64,000 nt of DNA. It comes from Pseudomonas oryzihabitans (lineage in GTDB: Bacteria; Pseudomonadota; Gammaproteobacteria; Pseudomonadales; Pseudomonadaceae). Position 1 is the first letter of the stretch. Each line of letters starts with the position of its first letter. This document shows positions 54,646-63,985 of the stretch, piece by piece. The stretch lies in the NCBI RefSeq assembly GCF_024652905.1, contig NZ_CP102428.1, forward strand, positions 3,456,001 to 3,520,000, in the 5' to 3' direction. The notes under the pieces are model-generated. The model did no database searches. It was not told the origin of the DNA and was given only the letters and a program-made list of their open reading frames with translations. The translations under genes were made by a program, and so were the position numbers.

Positions 54646-56223
54646 CTAGCGACCGCCGCTGACCTTGCTGAAGTCCTGCCGTCCGAAGGGATTGGGCTGA
54701 TAGCCCTCGACGCCGCTCTTGGCCAGCACCGTTACCGTCGGATGCGCCAGCGGCAGCCACAGCGCCTGGTCGTGGATGATGCGCTGCGCCTGGTGATACA
54801 CCGTGGCCCGCGCCATCTGGTCGGACAGGGTCTTGCCCTTGCTGATGGCGCCATCCAGGGTCTTGTCGCAATAACGGGTGAAGTTCAGCCCCGACTGCAC
54901 CGAGGCGCAGGAGAATTGCGGTGTCAGGTAGTTGTCCGGGTCGCCATTGTCGCCAGCCCAGCCCATGAACAGCAGATCGTGTTCGCCGGTCTTGGCGCGG
55001 CGGATCAATTCGCCCCATTCGATCACCTGGATCTGGGCATCGACGCCGATCTTCTTCAGGTCGGCCTGCAGCATCTGGGCGCCCAGTTGCGGATTGGGGT
55101 TGAGCAGGCTGCCGCTGGGGCGCGTCCAGATGGTGGTCTTGAAGCCATCCTTCAGCCCCGCCTGGGCCAGCAAGGCCTTGGCCCTGGCCGGGTCATAGGG
55201 ATAGGCCGGCACGTCCTTGGCGTAGCCCCAGGTGGTGGGTGGATAGACATTGTCCGCCGCCACCGCGGTGTCCTGGAACACCGCCTTCAGATAGCTCTGC
55301 TTGTCGAAGGCCAGGTTGATGGCCTGGCGCACCTTGATGTTGTCCAGCGGCGGATGGGTGGTGTTGATACCCACGAAGGCGGTCATGAAGGCCGGCGTCT
55401 GCAGCACCTGCAGGCTCTTGTCCTCATGGGCGCTCTGCAGATCCTGGGGCTTGGGTGACAGGGCGATCTGGCATTCGCCGCGCTTGAGTCGCTGCAGGCG
55501 CACCGCCGAGTCGGGGGTGATGGCATAGATCAGGCCATCCAGCTTGGGCTTGCCGGCGAAGTAGTCCGGATTAGCGGCGTAACGCACCACGGCATCCTTC
55601 TGATAGCGCTTGAAGACGAAGGGACCGGTACCGATGGGCTCGTCGTTGAGCTGGGCGGTCTTGCCGGCCTTGAGCAGCTGAGCGGCGTATTCGGCGGAAT
55701 AGATGGAGGCGAAGCCCATGCTCAGGGTCGGCAGGAAGGTGGCGTCCGGGCTGTTGAGCACGATGCGCACGCCGAGGTCGCTGGTCTTTTCCACGCGCTT
55801 GATCAGCTTGGGCCACTGCATCGACTGGGCATGGGGATAGCCGCTCTTGGCCACCGCGTGCCAGGGATGATCCTTGTCCAGCATGCGCTGGAAGCTGAAC
55901 ACCACGTCGTCGGCCGTCAGGGTACGGCTGGGGGTGAAGTAGTCGGTCTGGTGAAACTTCACGTCCGGGCGCAGGGCGAAGTCGTAGGTCAGGCCGTCCG
56001 TGGAGATCGTCCAGCTCTGCGCCAGGCTCGGCACCAGCTTGGCTTCGCTGGCGTCGTATTCCACCAGCCGGTTCATCAGCACATCGGCCGAGGCGTTGGT
56101 GGTGGTCAGGGAGTTGTATTGCACCACGTCGAATCCATCCGGACTGGCTTCGGTGCAGACGCTGAGCGTGGCGGCCTGAGCCAGCAGGGGCGCGAAGAGC
56201 AGAGGCAAGGCGGCGAAACGCAT
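54646..56223 (-). CDS. Peptide ABC transporter substrate-binding protein (DppA/SapA-like)
   Basis: 525 residues with a signal peptide ending AQA at about 18. The mature part has LSVCTEASPDGFDVVQYNS, ADVLMNRLVEYD, a DDVVFSFQRMLD motif and PLDNIKVRQAINLAFDK: family 5 (SBP_bac_5) binding proteins for dipeptides or haem. No dppBCDF genes lie adjacent. The same gene neighbours rpmBG in P. aeruginosa as I recall. Substrate unknown. Confidence 0.88.
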   Translation of the reverse strand: MRFAALPLLFAPLLAQAATLSVCTEASPDGFDVVQYNSLTTTNASADVLMNRLVEYDASEAKLVPSLAQSWTISTDGLTYDFALRPDVKFHQTDYFTPSRTLTADDVVFSFQRMLDKDHPWHAVAKSGYPHAQSMQWPKLIKRVEKTSDLGVRIVLNSPDATFLPTLSMGFASIYSAEYAAQLLKAGKTAQLNDEPIGTGPFVFKRYQKDAVVRYAANPDYFAGKPKLDGLIYAITPDSAVRLQRLKRGECQIALSPKPQDLQSAHEDKSLQVLQTPAFMTAFVGINTTHPPLDNIKVRQAINLAFDKQSYLKAVFQDTAVAADNVYPPTTWGYAKDVPAYPYDPARAKALLAQAGLKDGFKTTIWTRPSGSLLNPNPQLGAQMLQADLKKIGVDAQIQVIEWGELIRRAKTGEHDLLFMGWAGDNGDPDNYLTPQFSCASVQSGLNFTRYCDKTLDGAISKGKTLSDQMARATVYHQAQRIIHDQALWLPLAHPTVTVLAKSGVEGYQPNPFGRQDFSKVSGGR

Positions 56224-56614
56224 GAACGATTCCTTGTAGATCCGAGGTGGGCAGACGACACACGCTTAGCGGGCAGCGGCTGACAGGGCGCTGTGGGCGG
56301 CCGTCTGGCGGACGTGGATTGAGTGTGGCACGCGCTCTAAACTAGACCACCCGTCCGTCCGTCACAATGCTTCTCACCGACGAACGGTTGACATTCCGGC
56401 CAGGCCCACACGGCGGCCGGTCCGTAGGCATTTCATCCGTCGCCCTACCTTGTTATCCCTGGGTGCTTCTGGTATAAAACAGCGCTCTTTTTTCGGGGTA
56501 TGGCCGCTTCAGGTCCCCGGCGTTTGCCGGCTCTCCCCGTCAAAACAGGAATCAATACAGTTACAAGCGGCCAACCCATGCCGGGTTTGGCATGAGGTTT
56601 ATGAGGGCTGAGCC
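56224..56614. other. Intergenic region upstream of rpmB
   Basis: 391 bp between divergent genes. Contains the rpmB promoter at 56450-56478 and a leader of about 130 bases with some GC-rich symmetry (CGGTCCGTAG; GGTCCCCGGCGTTTGCCGG near 56512-56530). Nothing else coding is visible. Autoregulatory structure for ribosomal proteins could lie in the leader, but I see no defined motif. Confidence 0.55.
56450..56478 (+). promoter_or_regulatory. Sigma-70 promoter of rpmB-rpmG
   Basis: -35 TTGTTA (56450-56455), 17-base spacer, -10 TATAAA (56473-56478): near-ideal housekeeping promoter, as expected for ribosomal genes. Confidence 0.85.
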
Positions 56615-56851
56615 ATGTCGAGAGTTTGCCAAGTAACCGGTAAGGGTCCGATTACTGGGAACAACGTTTCCCACGCTAACAACAAAACCCGTCGTCGTTT
56701 CCTGCCGAATCTGCAGCATCACCGTTTCTGGGTAGAATCCGAGAAGCGCTTCGTGCGTCTGCGCGTTTCTGCCAAGGGCATGCGTATCATCGACAAGCGC
56801 GGTATCGAAACCGTACTGTCCGAGCTGCGTAGCCGCGGCGAAAAATTCTAA
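56615..56851 (+). CDS. rpmB: 50S ribosomal protein L28
   Basis: 78 residues; [20 protein letters not shown] is the typical L28 start and [15 protein letters not shown] is conserved. Codon use is strongly biased, unlike most neighbours. Co-transcribed with rpmG. Confidence 0.98.
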   Translation: MSRVCQVTGKGPITGNNVSHANNKTRRRFLPNLQHHRFWVESEKRFVRLRVSAKGMRIIDKRGIETVLSELRSRGEKF

Positions 56852-56862
56852 GGGGATTCGTC

Positions 56863-57018
56863 ATGCGTGAATTGATCCGTTTGATTTCCAGTGCCGGCAC
56901 CGGTCACTTCTACACCACTGACAAGAACAAGCGCACCAAGCCCGAAAAGATCGAAATCAAGAAATTCGATCCGGTCGTGCGCAAGCATGTCATGTACAAG
57001 GAAGGCAAGATCAAGTAA
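56863..57018 (+). CDS. rpmG: 50S ribosomal protein L33
   Basis: 51 residues read directly from the sequence: [20 protein letters not shown], then [17 protein letters not shown], ending YKEGKIK. It lacks the zinc-binding cysteine pairs, so it is the C-minus (zinc-independent) form, which suits an organism with active zinc stress control. AGGGGA precedes the ATG; eleven bases after rpmB. Confidence 0.98.
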   Translation: MRELIRLISSAGTGHFYTTDKNKRTKPEKIEIKKFDPVVRKHVMYKEGKIK

Positions 57019-57039
57019 TTGATCGCCCCTTGAACAGGA

Positions 57040-57062
57040 AACCCGCCTCGGCGGGTTTTTTG
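57040..57062 (+). terminator. Intrinsic terminator of rpmB-rpmG
   Basis: AACCCGCC / GGCGGGTT with a two-base loop, then a T-rich tail, 22 bases after the rpmG stop. Confidence 0.93.
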
Positions 57063-57112
57063 TTGCCTGCCGTCTGGCCCGGCGGTGGCGCCGCCGGAGC
57101 CTGATCAACGGC

Positions 57113-58507
57113 TTACTTGAACTGGCCGGTCAGCTCGCGCAGGGCGGCTTCGGCGCCGAGAATCTTCTGCATGCATTCCCGTGCCTTGGCCGGATCGATG
57201 CTCAGCCGCGCATAGAGATCCTCGGGAATGGCCTGCGCGGGGCCGTTGCCGATGCCTTCGCCGCGCAGCAGCTGCACCGCGAGAAAGATCAGGTTGGGAT
57301 AGACCGCCTGCTCGCCCTGGTAGGCCGGGTCGCCCTGGAAGCGCAGCGCCGTCACCACCTCTTCGGGCATCTCCCAGCAGCGCATCAGGGCCGCGCCGAT
57401 CTGCTCGCGGGTGATGCCAAGCAGGTGATGCTCGATGACCTGGTGATCCAGCTGGCGGTTGGCCTCCAGGTGGCGGCAGATCAGCGAGAAGTGCGGCGGA
57501 AAGACATGGGCCAGCACTAGGTAGCCGAAGTTGTGCAGCAGGCCGCCCAGGTAGGCCAGGCCCATTTCCGGCCGCTCCGCGCGCGGCATGGCGCGCGCCA
57601 GGCCCTCGATCAGGGCAGCAGTGTAGATAGCCTGTTTCCAGTAGGGCGTTTCCTGCTGGGCCTGGTCGCTGGGCAGGCTCAGGGTCTTGCCCAGGGCCAG
57701 GCCAAGGGCCAGGTTGATCACCAGGTCGAAACCCAGCACCCGCACGATGGCGTCTTCCACCGAGCGGATCTTGCCGGGTGCGGCATAGTAGGGCGAAGCC
57801 GCCCAGCTGATCACCTGGGCCGCCAGGGCCGGATCGGTCTCCACCACATTGGCCAGATCGTCCACCGTGGCCTCGGGATCGACGCGCAGCTTGATGACCT
57901 TTTCCGCGGTCTTGGACAGGGGCGGAATCTCCAGGGTCTCTTCCAGACGCTGGCGGATGCGCCGCGCGGTAAAGGCGGTGGCGGCATGGAGGATTTCCGC
58001 TTCGTCTCGCTCCGGTTGCCGCAGATTCGGCTGGATACCGGCCGCCGGGATGCCGAAGCTGCCCGCGGTCGCCTGACTCAGCAGACAGCGATAGTCAGAT
58101 GTTTCCACTTCCAACAGTAGCGAGCGCTCACCGGATTCCAACAGCAGGCGCGGTGCCTCCAGCAGGCGCTCGTCATACAGGCAGGGGGAATTGGTCAGCG
58201 ACGGCAACCCTGGCAGGACGTCCAATTCGTAGCGCTCCAGGGTCCGCATCAGCCGCTCCGGCGCCACCACCGCCAGTTGCCGCCCGGTGAATTCCACCAG
58301 CCGGCGCAGGTCCAGCAGCTGATTCTCGGGCAACAGCACCAGCAGCATGCCGACGCTGTCGCTCAAGAGCACCGTGTGCACCCGGTTCGCCTGCGGCTGA
58401 CGCGTCGTCGCCGGGACCGGCCGATAGGCCAGGTTCAACTGGGCGAGCAACTGCTGGATCGAAGGAGGGACCTCAGGGAGGGGCGAAGCGAGCGCTACAT
58501 CGGTCAT
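57113..58507 (-). CDS. YbaK-like domain fused to HDOD domain signalling protein
   Basis: 464 residues. The N-terminal ~150 residues resemble the YbaK/prolyl-tRNA-synthetase-associated deacylase fold (HTVLLSDSVGMLLVLLPENQLLDLRRLVEFTGRQLAVV). Residues about 185-400 are HDOD: LEIPPLSKTAEKVIKLRVDPEATVDDLANVVETDPALAAQV in outline, IRSVEDAIVRVLG and GLLHNFGYLVLAHVFP. HDOD proteins act in stress, biofilm and nucleotide signalling without the full HD catalytic site. Start 58507 (MTDVALASPL) has AGGA at ten bases; 58546 is an alternative. Confidence 0.85.
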   Translation of the reverse strand: MTDVALASPLPEVPPSIQQLLAQLNLAYRPVPATTRQPQANRVHTVLLSDSVGMLLVLLPENQLLDLRRLVEFTGRQLAVVAPERLMRTLERYELDVLPGLPSLTNSPCLYDERLLEAPRLLLESGERSLLLEVETSDYRCLLSQATAGSFGIPAAGIQPNLRQPERDEAEILHAATAFTARRIRQRLEETLEIPPLSKTAEKVIKLRVDPEATVDDLANVVETDPALAAQVISWAASPYYAAPGKIRSVEDAIVRVLGFDLVINLALGLALGKTLSLPSDQAQQETPYWKQAIYTAALIEGLARAMPRAERPEMGLAYLGGLLHNFGYLVLAHVFPPHFSLICRHLEANRQLDHQVIEHHLLGITREQIGAALMRCWEMPEEVVTALRFQGDPAYQGEQAVYPNLIFLAVQLLRGEGIGNGPAQAIPEDLYARLSIDPAKARECMQKILGAEAALRELTGQFK

Positions 58508-58582
58508 GGCATTTTCTTCCTCACGTACGCCTTGGAGTATAACCATTCGGCTCCGTAGGTAGCGTCGTCTGTATAAGCTTTG

Positions 58583-60658
58583 TCAAACCTGGCCGTATTG
58601 CTGCCCATGGCGCAACCAGCGCTCCAGCAGCGGAGCGGCATGGCTTGGCCAGCGTGCCAGCAGCTCTTGGGCGGCGTCGCGTACCGCCGGCAGCCAGTGG
58701 GCATCGCGCATCAGATCGGCCACCTTGAATTGCAGCAGGCCGGTCTGGCGCGTGCCGAGCATCTCGCCGGGCCCCCGCAACTCCAGGTCCTTCTCGGCGA
58801 TGATGAAGCCGTCGTTGGTCTCGCGCATGATGGCCAGGCGTTCGCGGCCGATCTGCGACAGCGGCGGATGGAACAGCAGCACGCAATGGCTGACCGCACT
58901 GCCCCGCCCGACGCGGCCACGCAGCTGGTGCAACTGGGCCAGGCCCAGGCGTTCGGGATTCTCGATGATCATCAGACTGGCGTTGGGCACGTCCACGCCC
59001 ACTTCGATCACCGTGGTAGCCACCAGCAGCTGCAGATTGCCGGCCTTGAACTCGGCCATCACCGCGGCCTTTTCCGCCGGCTTCATGCGCCCGTGGATCA
59101 ACCCCACGTGCAGTTCGGCCAGGGCCAGCTGCAATTCCTCGTAGGTGGTCTCGGCCGCCTGGCAGGTGAGCTCCTCGGATTCCTCGATCAGGGTGCAGAC
59201 CCAGTAGGCCTGGCGCCCCTCATGGCAGGCGGCGCGGACCCGCTCCACCACTTCCTCGCGGCGACTGTCGGTGACGCTCACGGTATTGACCGGCGTCCGC
59301 CCCGGCGGCAGCTCGTCGAGCACCGAGGTGTCCAGGTCGGCATAGGCGCTCATGGCCAGGGTGCGCGGGATGGGGGTGGCGGTCATGATCAGCTGGTGCG
59401 GCGCGAGACGGCCGTCGACGCCCTTCTGGCGCAGGGCCAGGCGCTGCTGCACGCCGAAGCGGTGCTGTTCGTCGATCACCACCAGGGCCAGGCGGGCGAA
59501 GCGTACCTCGTCCTGGAACAGCGCATGGGTGCCCACCACCATGGGTGCCCCGGCGGCGATGCGCTCCAGGGAGCTGGCGCGGGCCTTGCCCTTGAGCTTG
59601 CCGGCCAGCCAGGCCACCTCGATGTCCAGAGCGGCGAACCAGCGCTGGAAGTTGAGGAAGTGCTGCTCGGCGAGGATCTCGGTGGGCGCCATCAGCGCCA
59701 CCTGGTAGCCGGCCTCGATGGCCTGCAGGGCGGCCAGGGCGGCGACCACCGTCTTGCCCGCGCCCACGTCGCCCTGCACCAGGCGCAGCATGGGCTCGGG
59801 CTGGGCCAGGTCATGGGCGATCTCGCGCCCGACGCGCTGCTGGGCACCGGTGGGTTTGAAGCCGAGGTTGTCCAGGTACCGTTGGGGCAGCCGCCGGGCC
59901 GCCGGCAGGGGCACCGCGCGCTGGGCGCGCAGGGTCTCGCGCAGGCGCTGCAGGGACAGCTGGTGGGTCAGCAATTCTTCGAAGACCAGCCGTTCCTGGG
60001 CCCAGTGGCGGCCCTCGGCCAGCTCTTCCAGGTCCGCATCAGGCGGCGGTCGGTGCAGATAGCGCAAGGCATCGGCCAGTGGCCCCAGGCGATAGTGCTC
60101 GGCCATCTCCGGTGGCAGCCAGTCGGGCAGGGATTCGGGCCCGAGCCGTTCCAGCGTCTGGGCGCTGAGCTGGCGCAGGCGCAGCTGGGTGAGGCCTTCG
60201 GTGGTCGGGTAGATGGGCGTCAGCGTCTGCTCGACCGGCGCCGGGGCGTTCTCGTCCTGGGCGCGGTATTCGGGGTGATAGATCTCCAGGCCGGAAGCAC
60301 CGGGACGCACCTCGCCATAGCAGCGCAGCAGGGTGCCGCGAGCCATCCCGTCCTTTTGCGCCTGGCTGAAGTGGAAGAATCTCAGCGACAGGGTGCCGCT
60401 GCCGTCCTGCAAGCGCACCAGCAGGCTGCGGCGGCGGCCCATGAGCACCTCGGCGGAGGCGACCATGCCCTCCACCACCGCGTCCTGACCGGGCCGCAGG
60501 GCGCCAATGGGCACGATGCGGGTGCGATCCTGGTAGCGCAGCGGCAGGTGGAAGAGCACGTCCTGCAAGGTTTCCAGACCGACCCGCGCGAGCTTTTCCT
60601 GCAGGGCAGCGCCGACCCCCTTGAGGGCGGTGACCGGCGTCGCGGCCAGTTCACTCAT
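58583..60658 (-). CDS. recG: ATP-dependent DNA helicase RecG
   Basis: 691 residues, normal for RecG, which reverses stalled forks and processes Holliday junctions and D-loops. Order: wedge/OB domain (about 1-150, PLRYQDRTR), helicase domain 1 with Walker A QGDVGAGKT and DEQH box (VVIDEQHRFGV), and domain 2 with ATTVIEVGVDVPNA and HQLRGRVGRG. Its ATG overlaps the oxyR stop by four bases. Confidence 0.97.
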   Translation of the reverse strand: MSELAATPVTALKGVGAALQEKLARVGLETLQDVLFHLPLRYQDRTRIVPIGALRPGQDAVVEGMVASAEVLMGRRRSLLVRLQDGSGTLSLRFFHFSQAQKDGMARGTLLRCYGEVRPGASGLEIYHPEYRAQDENAPAPVEQTLTPIYPTTEGLTQLRLRQLSAQTLERLGPESLPDWLPPEMAEHYRLGPLADALRYLHRPPPDADLEELAEGRHWAQERLVFEELLTHQLSLQRLRETLRAQRAVPLPAARRLPQRYLDNLGFKPTGAQQRVGREIAHDLAQPEPMLRLVQGDVGAGKTVVAALAALQAIEAGYQVALMAPTEILAEQHFLNFQRWFAALDIEVAWLAGKLKGKARASSLERIAAGAPMVVGTHALFQDEVRFARLALVVIDEQHRFGVQQRLALRQKGVDGRLAPHQLIMTATPIPRTLAMSAYADLDTSVLDELPPGRTPVNTVSVTDSRREEVVERVRAACHEGRQAYWVCTLIEESEELTCQAAETTYEELQLALAELHVGLIHGRMKPAEKAAVMAEFKAGNLQLLVATTVIEVGVDVPNASLMIIENPERLGLAQLHQLRGRVGRGSAVSHCVLLFHPPLSQIGRERLAIMRETNDGFIIAEKDLELRGPGEMLGTRQTGLLQFKVADLMRDAHWLPAVRDAAQELLARWPSHAAPLLERWLRHGQQYGQV

Positions 60659-61587
60659 GCCGGCTGCACGACGCCCTTGGCTTCAGGCCGCGCCACCGAG
60701 CACAGGCGGACCGAGTCGGCCAGCACCTCGATGGCCTTGGGCCGCGGAAAGCTGGCGCGCCAGGCGATGGCCACGGTGCGATAGGGCACCGGCCGCTCGA
60801 AGGGGCGCACCTCGATGATCCCCGGCGCATAGTGGTGACTCTCCACCGCCGAGAACGGTAGCACCGAGACGCCCAGGCCGGAGGCCACCATGTGGCGGAT
60901 GGTTTCCAGCGAAGAGGACTCCACCGTGGAATTCTTGTTCTCCTCGTGCTTGCGCACGGTCGGACAGGCTTCCAGGACCTGATCGCGGAAGCAGTGACCC
61001 TCGCCCAGCAGCAGCAGACTCTTGTCGCTGAGCTGGTTCTGTGGAATGGCCTTGAGCTTGGTCCAGGGGTGCCGCGCCGGCATCATCACGTAGAAGGGCT
61101 CGTCGTACAGCGGCAGGGTCAGGACGTCCGGCTCGTTGAACGGCAGGGCGAGAATGACGGCGTCCAGCTCACCGGTGCGCAGCTTGTCGCGCAGCAGGTG
61201 AGTAAAGTTTTCCTCGATGTACAGCGGCATCTCCGGCGCCACCCGGTTGAGCTGCGGGATGAGGTGCGGAAAGAGATAGGGCCCGATGGTATAGATGGCA
61301 CCGATCTTCAGCGGCGCGGTGAGCTGGTTCTTGCCGGCTTGGGCCAGTTCGCGGATGCCCTGTGCCTGCTCCAGCACCTTCTGCGCCTGGGCGACGATGC
61401 CCTCGCCGGTAGGGGTGAGGCGCACGGCACTCTTGCTGCGCTCGAAGATCAGAATGCCCAGCTCGTCCTCGAGCTTCTTGACGCCCACCGACAGTGTCGG
61501 CTGGCTGACGTGGCAACGCTCGGCAGCTCGGCCAAAGTGCTGTTCCTGGGCGAGCGTGACGATATAGCGCAGTTCAGTCAGGGTCAT
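60655..61587 (-). CDS. oxyR: Hydrogen peroxide-inducible regulator OxyR
   Basis: 310 residues, the family length, from ATG 61587 (MTLTELRYIV). Helix-turn-helix at about 15-45; the redox cysteines are Cys199 and Cys208 in LLGEGHCFRDQVLEAC, which form the disulfide on H2O2 sensing. In P. aeruginosa oxyR and recG are also co-transcribed. The ORF extends upstream to 61614, but those nine residues are not conserved. Confidence 0.97.
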   Translation of the reverse strand: MTLTELRYIVTLAQEQHFGRAAERCHVSQPTLSVGVKKLEDELGILIFERSKSAVRLTPTGEGIVAQAQKVLEQAQGIRELAQAGKNQLTAPLKIGAIYTIGPYLFPHLIPQLNRVAPEMPLYIEENFTHLLRDKLRTGELDAVILALPFNEPDVLTLPLYDEPFYVMMPARHPWTKLKAIPQNQLSDKSLLLLGEGHCFRDQVLEACPTVRKHEENKNSTVESSSLETIRHMVASGLGVSVLPFSAVESHHYAPGIIEVRPFERPVPYRTVAIAWRASFPRPKAIEVLADSVRLCSVARPEAKGVVQPA

Positions 61588-61738
61588 AGTCAAATTCCAT
61601 GGGTGGCCAGGCAATCTTAGCGGCTGTCTCTATCAACGGCCAAGCGCGACGGGCAGCTGCCTGCGCCTTCTGGTTGGACCGCGGGTACGCTCAGGCTACC
61701 CTGGCCGTCTGTCCAGGCCTTTGCAGAGGGAAACACCG

Positions 61739-62584
61739 ATGAGCACCATTCTGATCGCCGGTTGCGGCGATGTCGGCAGCCGTCTCGGCCTGCAACTGGT
61801 CGCCCAGGGCCACCGGGTCTTCGGCCTCAGGCGCAACGTCGCCGCCCTCCCCGCCGCGTTGCTGCCGGTGGCGGGCGATCTGGCCGACGCCATGCCACCG
61901 ACGGCCTGGCCGCGAGAGCCCATCGACCAGGTGGTCTATGCCACCGCCGCGACCCACCATGACGAAGCCGGCTATCGCGCCGCCTATGTCGACGGCCTAC
62001 GCCACCTGCTGGACTGGCTGGCCGCCTGCGACCAGCGTCCGCAGCGATTGCTGTTCGTTTCCAGCAGTGGCGTCTATGCCCAGGTCGACGGCGCCTGGGT
62101 CGACGAGACCTCCCCTGCCGAACCCGAGCGCTTTTCCGGACGCCTCCTGCGCGAGGCGGAAGACCTGGCGCTGGGCAGCGGCCTGCCCGCCACCGTGGTC
62201 CGCCTGACCGGCATCTACGGCCCGGGCCGCGAGGCGCTGCTGCGCCAGGTGCGCGAAGGCTCCCGGGTGACCCGCGAGCCGCCGCTGTATGGCAATCGCA
62301 TCCATGTCGAGGACGCCGCCGGCCTGCTGGCACTGCTGCTGCAGCGGGATCGCGAAGGGGTCGCCCTGGAAGCGCTCTATCTGGGCGTGGACGACGATCC
62401 GGCGCCGCTGGACGAGGTAGTGGACTGGCTGCGGGCGCGCCTGGGCATCACCTTCTGGTCCGCCGAAGCCCAGCTGCGCCGCGCCGGCAGCAAGAGGTGC
62501 AGCAATGCCCGTGCCCGGGCGCTGGGCTGGACGCCCCGCTACCCCAGCTATCGCGAGGGCTACGCGGCCATTCTCGCCGGCTGA
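61739..62584 (+). CDS. NAD-dependent epimerase/dehydratase family protein (YeeZ-like SDR)
   Basis: 281-residue extended short-chain dehydrogenase-like protein. Nucleotide motif ILIAGCGDVGSRLG at the N terminus (GxGxxG variant), LLFVSSSGVYA with the catalytic Ser region, and RLTGIYGPGR. The usual YxxxK is not obvious, so catalysis is uncertain. ATG 61739 has AGAGGGA upstream; TTG 61721 is an alternative. Divergent from oxyR. Confidence 0.84.
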   Translation: MSTILIAGCGDVGSRLGLQLVAQGHRVFGLRRNVAALPAALLPVAGDLADAMPPTAWPREPIDQVVYATAATHHDEAGYRAAYVDGLRHLLDWLAACDQRPQRLLFVSSSGVYAQVDGAWVDETSPAEPERFSGRLLREAEDLALGSGLPATVVRLTGIYGPGREALLRQVREGSRVTREPPLYGNRIHVEDAAGLLALLLQRDREGVALEALYLGVDDDPAPLDEVVDWLRARLGITFWSAEAQLRRAGSKRCSNARARALGWTPRYPSYREGYAAILAG

Positions 62585-62588
62585 AACG

Positions 62589-62617
62589 ACGGAGCCCGAC
62601 ACAAGGCCGGGCTCCGT
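62589..62617. terminator. Probable terminator between convergent genes
   Basis: 10-bp inverted repeat ACGGAGCCCG / CGGGCTCCGT between the epimerase-like and symporter genes, five bases after the first stop codon. Tails on either side are only weakly T-rich. Confidence 0.65.
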
Positions 62618-62635
62618 TCTCAACTAGCTAGCCAC

Positions 62636-63985
62636 TCAGTCACGCAGGGCTTCGCCGCGGGTGGCCTGAGGACGCTCCTCGACCTTGGCGGTGCTCTTCA
62701 GGTGCGGCAGGGCGGCCCAGTAGGCGGCGCCCTTCTCGGCGTCGTAGAGGCCTTCCCACTTGGCGATGACCAAGGCGGCCAGGGCGTTGCCGATCACGTT
62801 CAGAGCGGTGCGCGCCATGTCCATAATGCGGTCCACGCCGGCGATGAAGGCCAGGCCTTCCAGCGGAATGCCGACGCTGCCCAGGGTGGCCAGCAGTACC
62901 ACGAAGGAGACACCCGGCACGCCGGCGATGCCCTTGGAGGTGACCATCAGGGTCAGCACCAGCAGCAGCTGCTGGCTCAGCGACAGGTCGATGCCATAGA
63001 GCTGGGCGATGAACAGCGCCGCGATGCTCTGGTAGAGGGTGGAACCGTCGAGGTTGAAGGAGTAGCCGGTGGGCACCACGAAGCTGGTGATGGCCTTGGG
63101 TGCGCCATAGGCCTCCATCTTCTCGATGATGCGCGGCAGCACGGTTTCCGAGCTGGCAGTGGAATAGGCCAGGATCAGCTCGTCCTTGAGGATGCGGATG
63201 ATGCGGAAGATCGAGAAGCCGAACAGCTTGGCCACCAGGCCCAGCACGCCGAGGGCGAAGAAGCCGATGGCCACGTAGACCAGCACCACCAGCTTGGCCA
63301 GCGGCAGCAGGGAGGCGAAGCCGAAGTTGGCCACGGTCACCGCGATCAGGGCGAAGACGCCGATGGGGGCGTAGTTCATGATCATGTGGGTGACCTTGAA
63401 CATGGCCTCGGAAATGCCCTGGAACACGCGCACTACCGGCTCGCGGGTGGCTTCCGGCAGGGCGCCCAGGCCCAGGCCGAACATCACCGCGAAGAAGATG
63501 ATCGGCAGCATCTCGCCGCGGGCGATGGCGGCGAAGACGTTGGACGGGATCAGGTTGAGGATGGTCGCGATGAAGGCGTGGTCATGCTGCACTTCCGCGG
63601 TGGTCTTCTGGTACTGAGAGATATCGGTGGTGCCCAGGGTGCTCATGTCGATACCGGCACCGGGCTGCACGCTGTCGGCGAAGAACAGGCCGACGACGAT
63701 GGCCAGGGTGGTGACGATCTCGAAGTAGAGGATGGTCTTGAGGCCGATGCGACCGAGCTTCTTGGAGTCGCCGACGCCGGCGATGCCGACCACCAGGGTG
63801 GCGATGACGATGGGCACCACGATCATCTTGATCAACCGGATGAAGATGTCGCCGGCCGGCTTGAGAACGTTCGCGATCCACCAGGCCTTCTCGGCGCTGA
63901 AGTGGTTGAGCAGTGCGCCGACGGCGATCCCCAGCACGAGGCCGATGAGAATCTGCCACGCGAGGCTGAGCTTGGGCTTGGTCAT
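62636..63985 (-). CDS. gltP: Dicarboxylate/amino acid:cation symporter (GltP-like)
   Basis: 449-residue DAACS-family transporter with about eight helices and two re-entrant loops. Serine-rich motif YSTASSETVLP, the NLDGST motif in SFVVPTGYSFNLDGSTLYQ, and GVPGVSFVV place it with glutamate/aspartate:H+ symporters; DctA-type C4-dicarboxylate uptake remains possible. The ATG at 63985 gives MTKPKLSLAWQILIGLVLGI. The promoter lies outside the window. Confidence 0.9.
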   Translation of the reverse strand: MTKPKLSLAWQILIGLVLGIAVGALLNHFSAEKAWWIANVLKPAGDIFIRLIKMIVVPIVIATLVVGIAGVGDSKKLGRIGLKTILYFEIVTTLAIVVGLFFADSVQPGAGIDMSTLGTTDISQYQKTTAEVQHDHAFIATILNLIPSNVFAAIARGEMLPIIFFAVMFGLGLGALPEATREPVVRVFQGISEAMFKVTHMIMNYAPIGVFALIAVTVANFGFASLLPLAKLVVLVYVAIGFFALGVLGLVAKLFGFSIFRIIRILKDELILAYSTASSETVLPRIIEKMEAYGAPKAITSFVVPTGYSFNLDGSTLYQSIAALFIAQLYGIDLSLSQQLLLVLTLMVTSKGIAGVPGVSFVVLLATLGSVGIPLEGLAFIAGVDRIMDMARTALNVIGNALAALVIAKWEGLYDAEKGAAYWAALPHLKSTAKVEERPQATRGEALRD

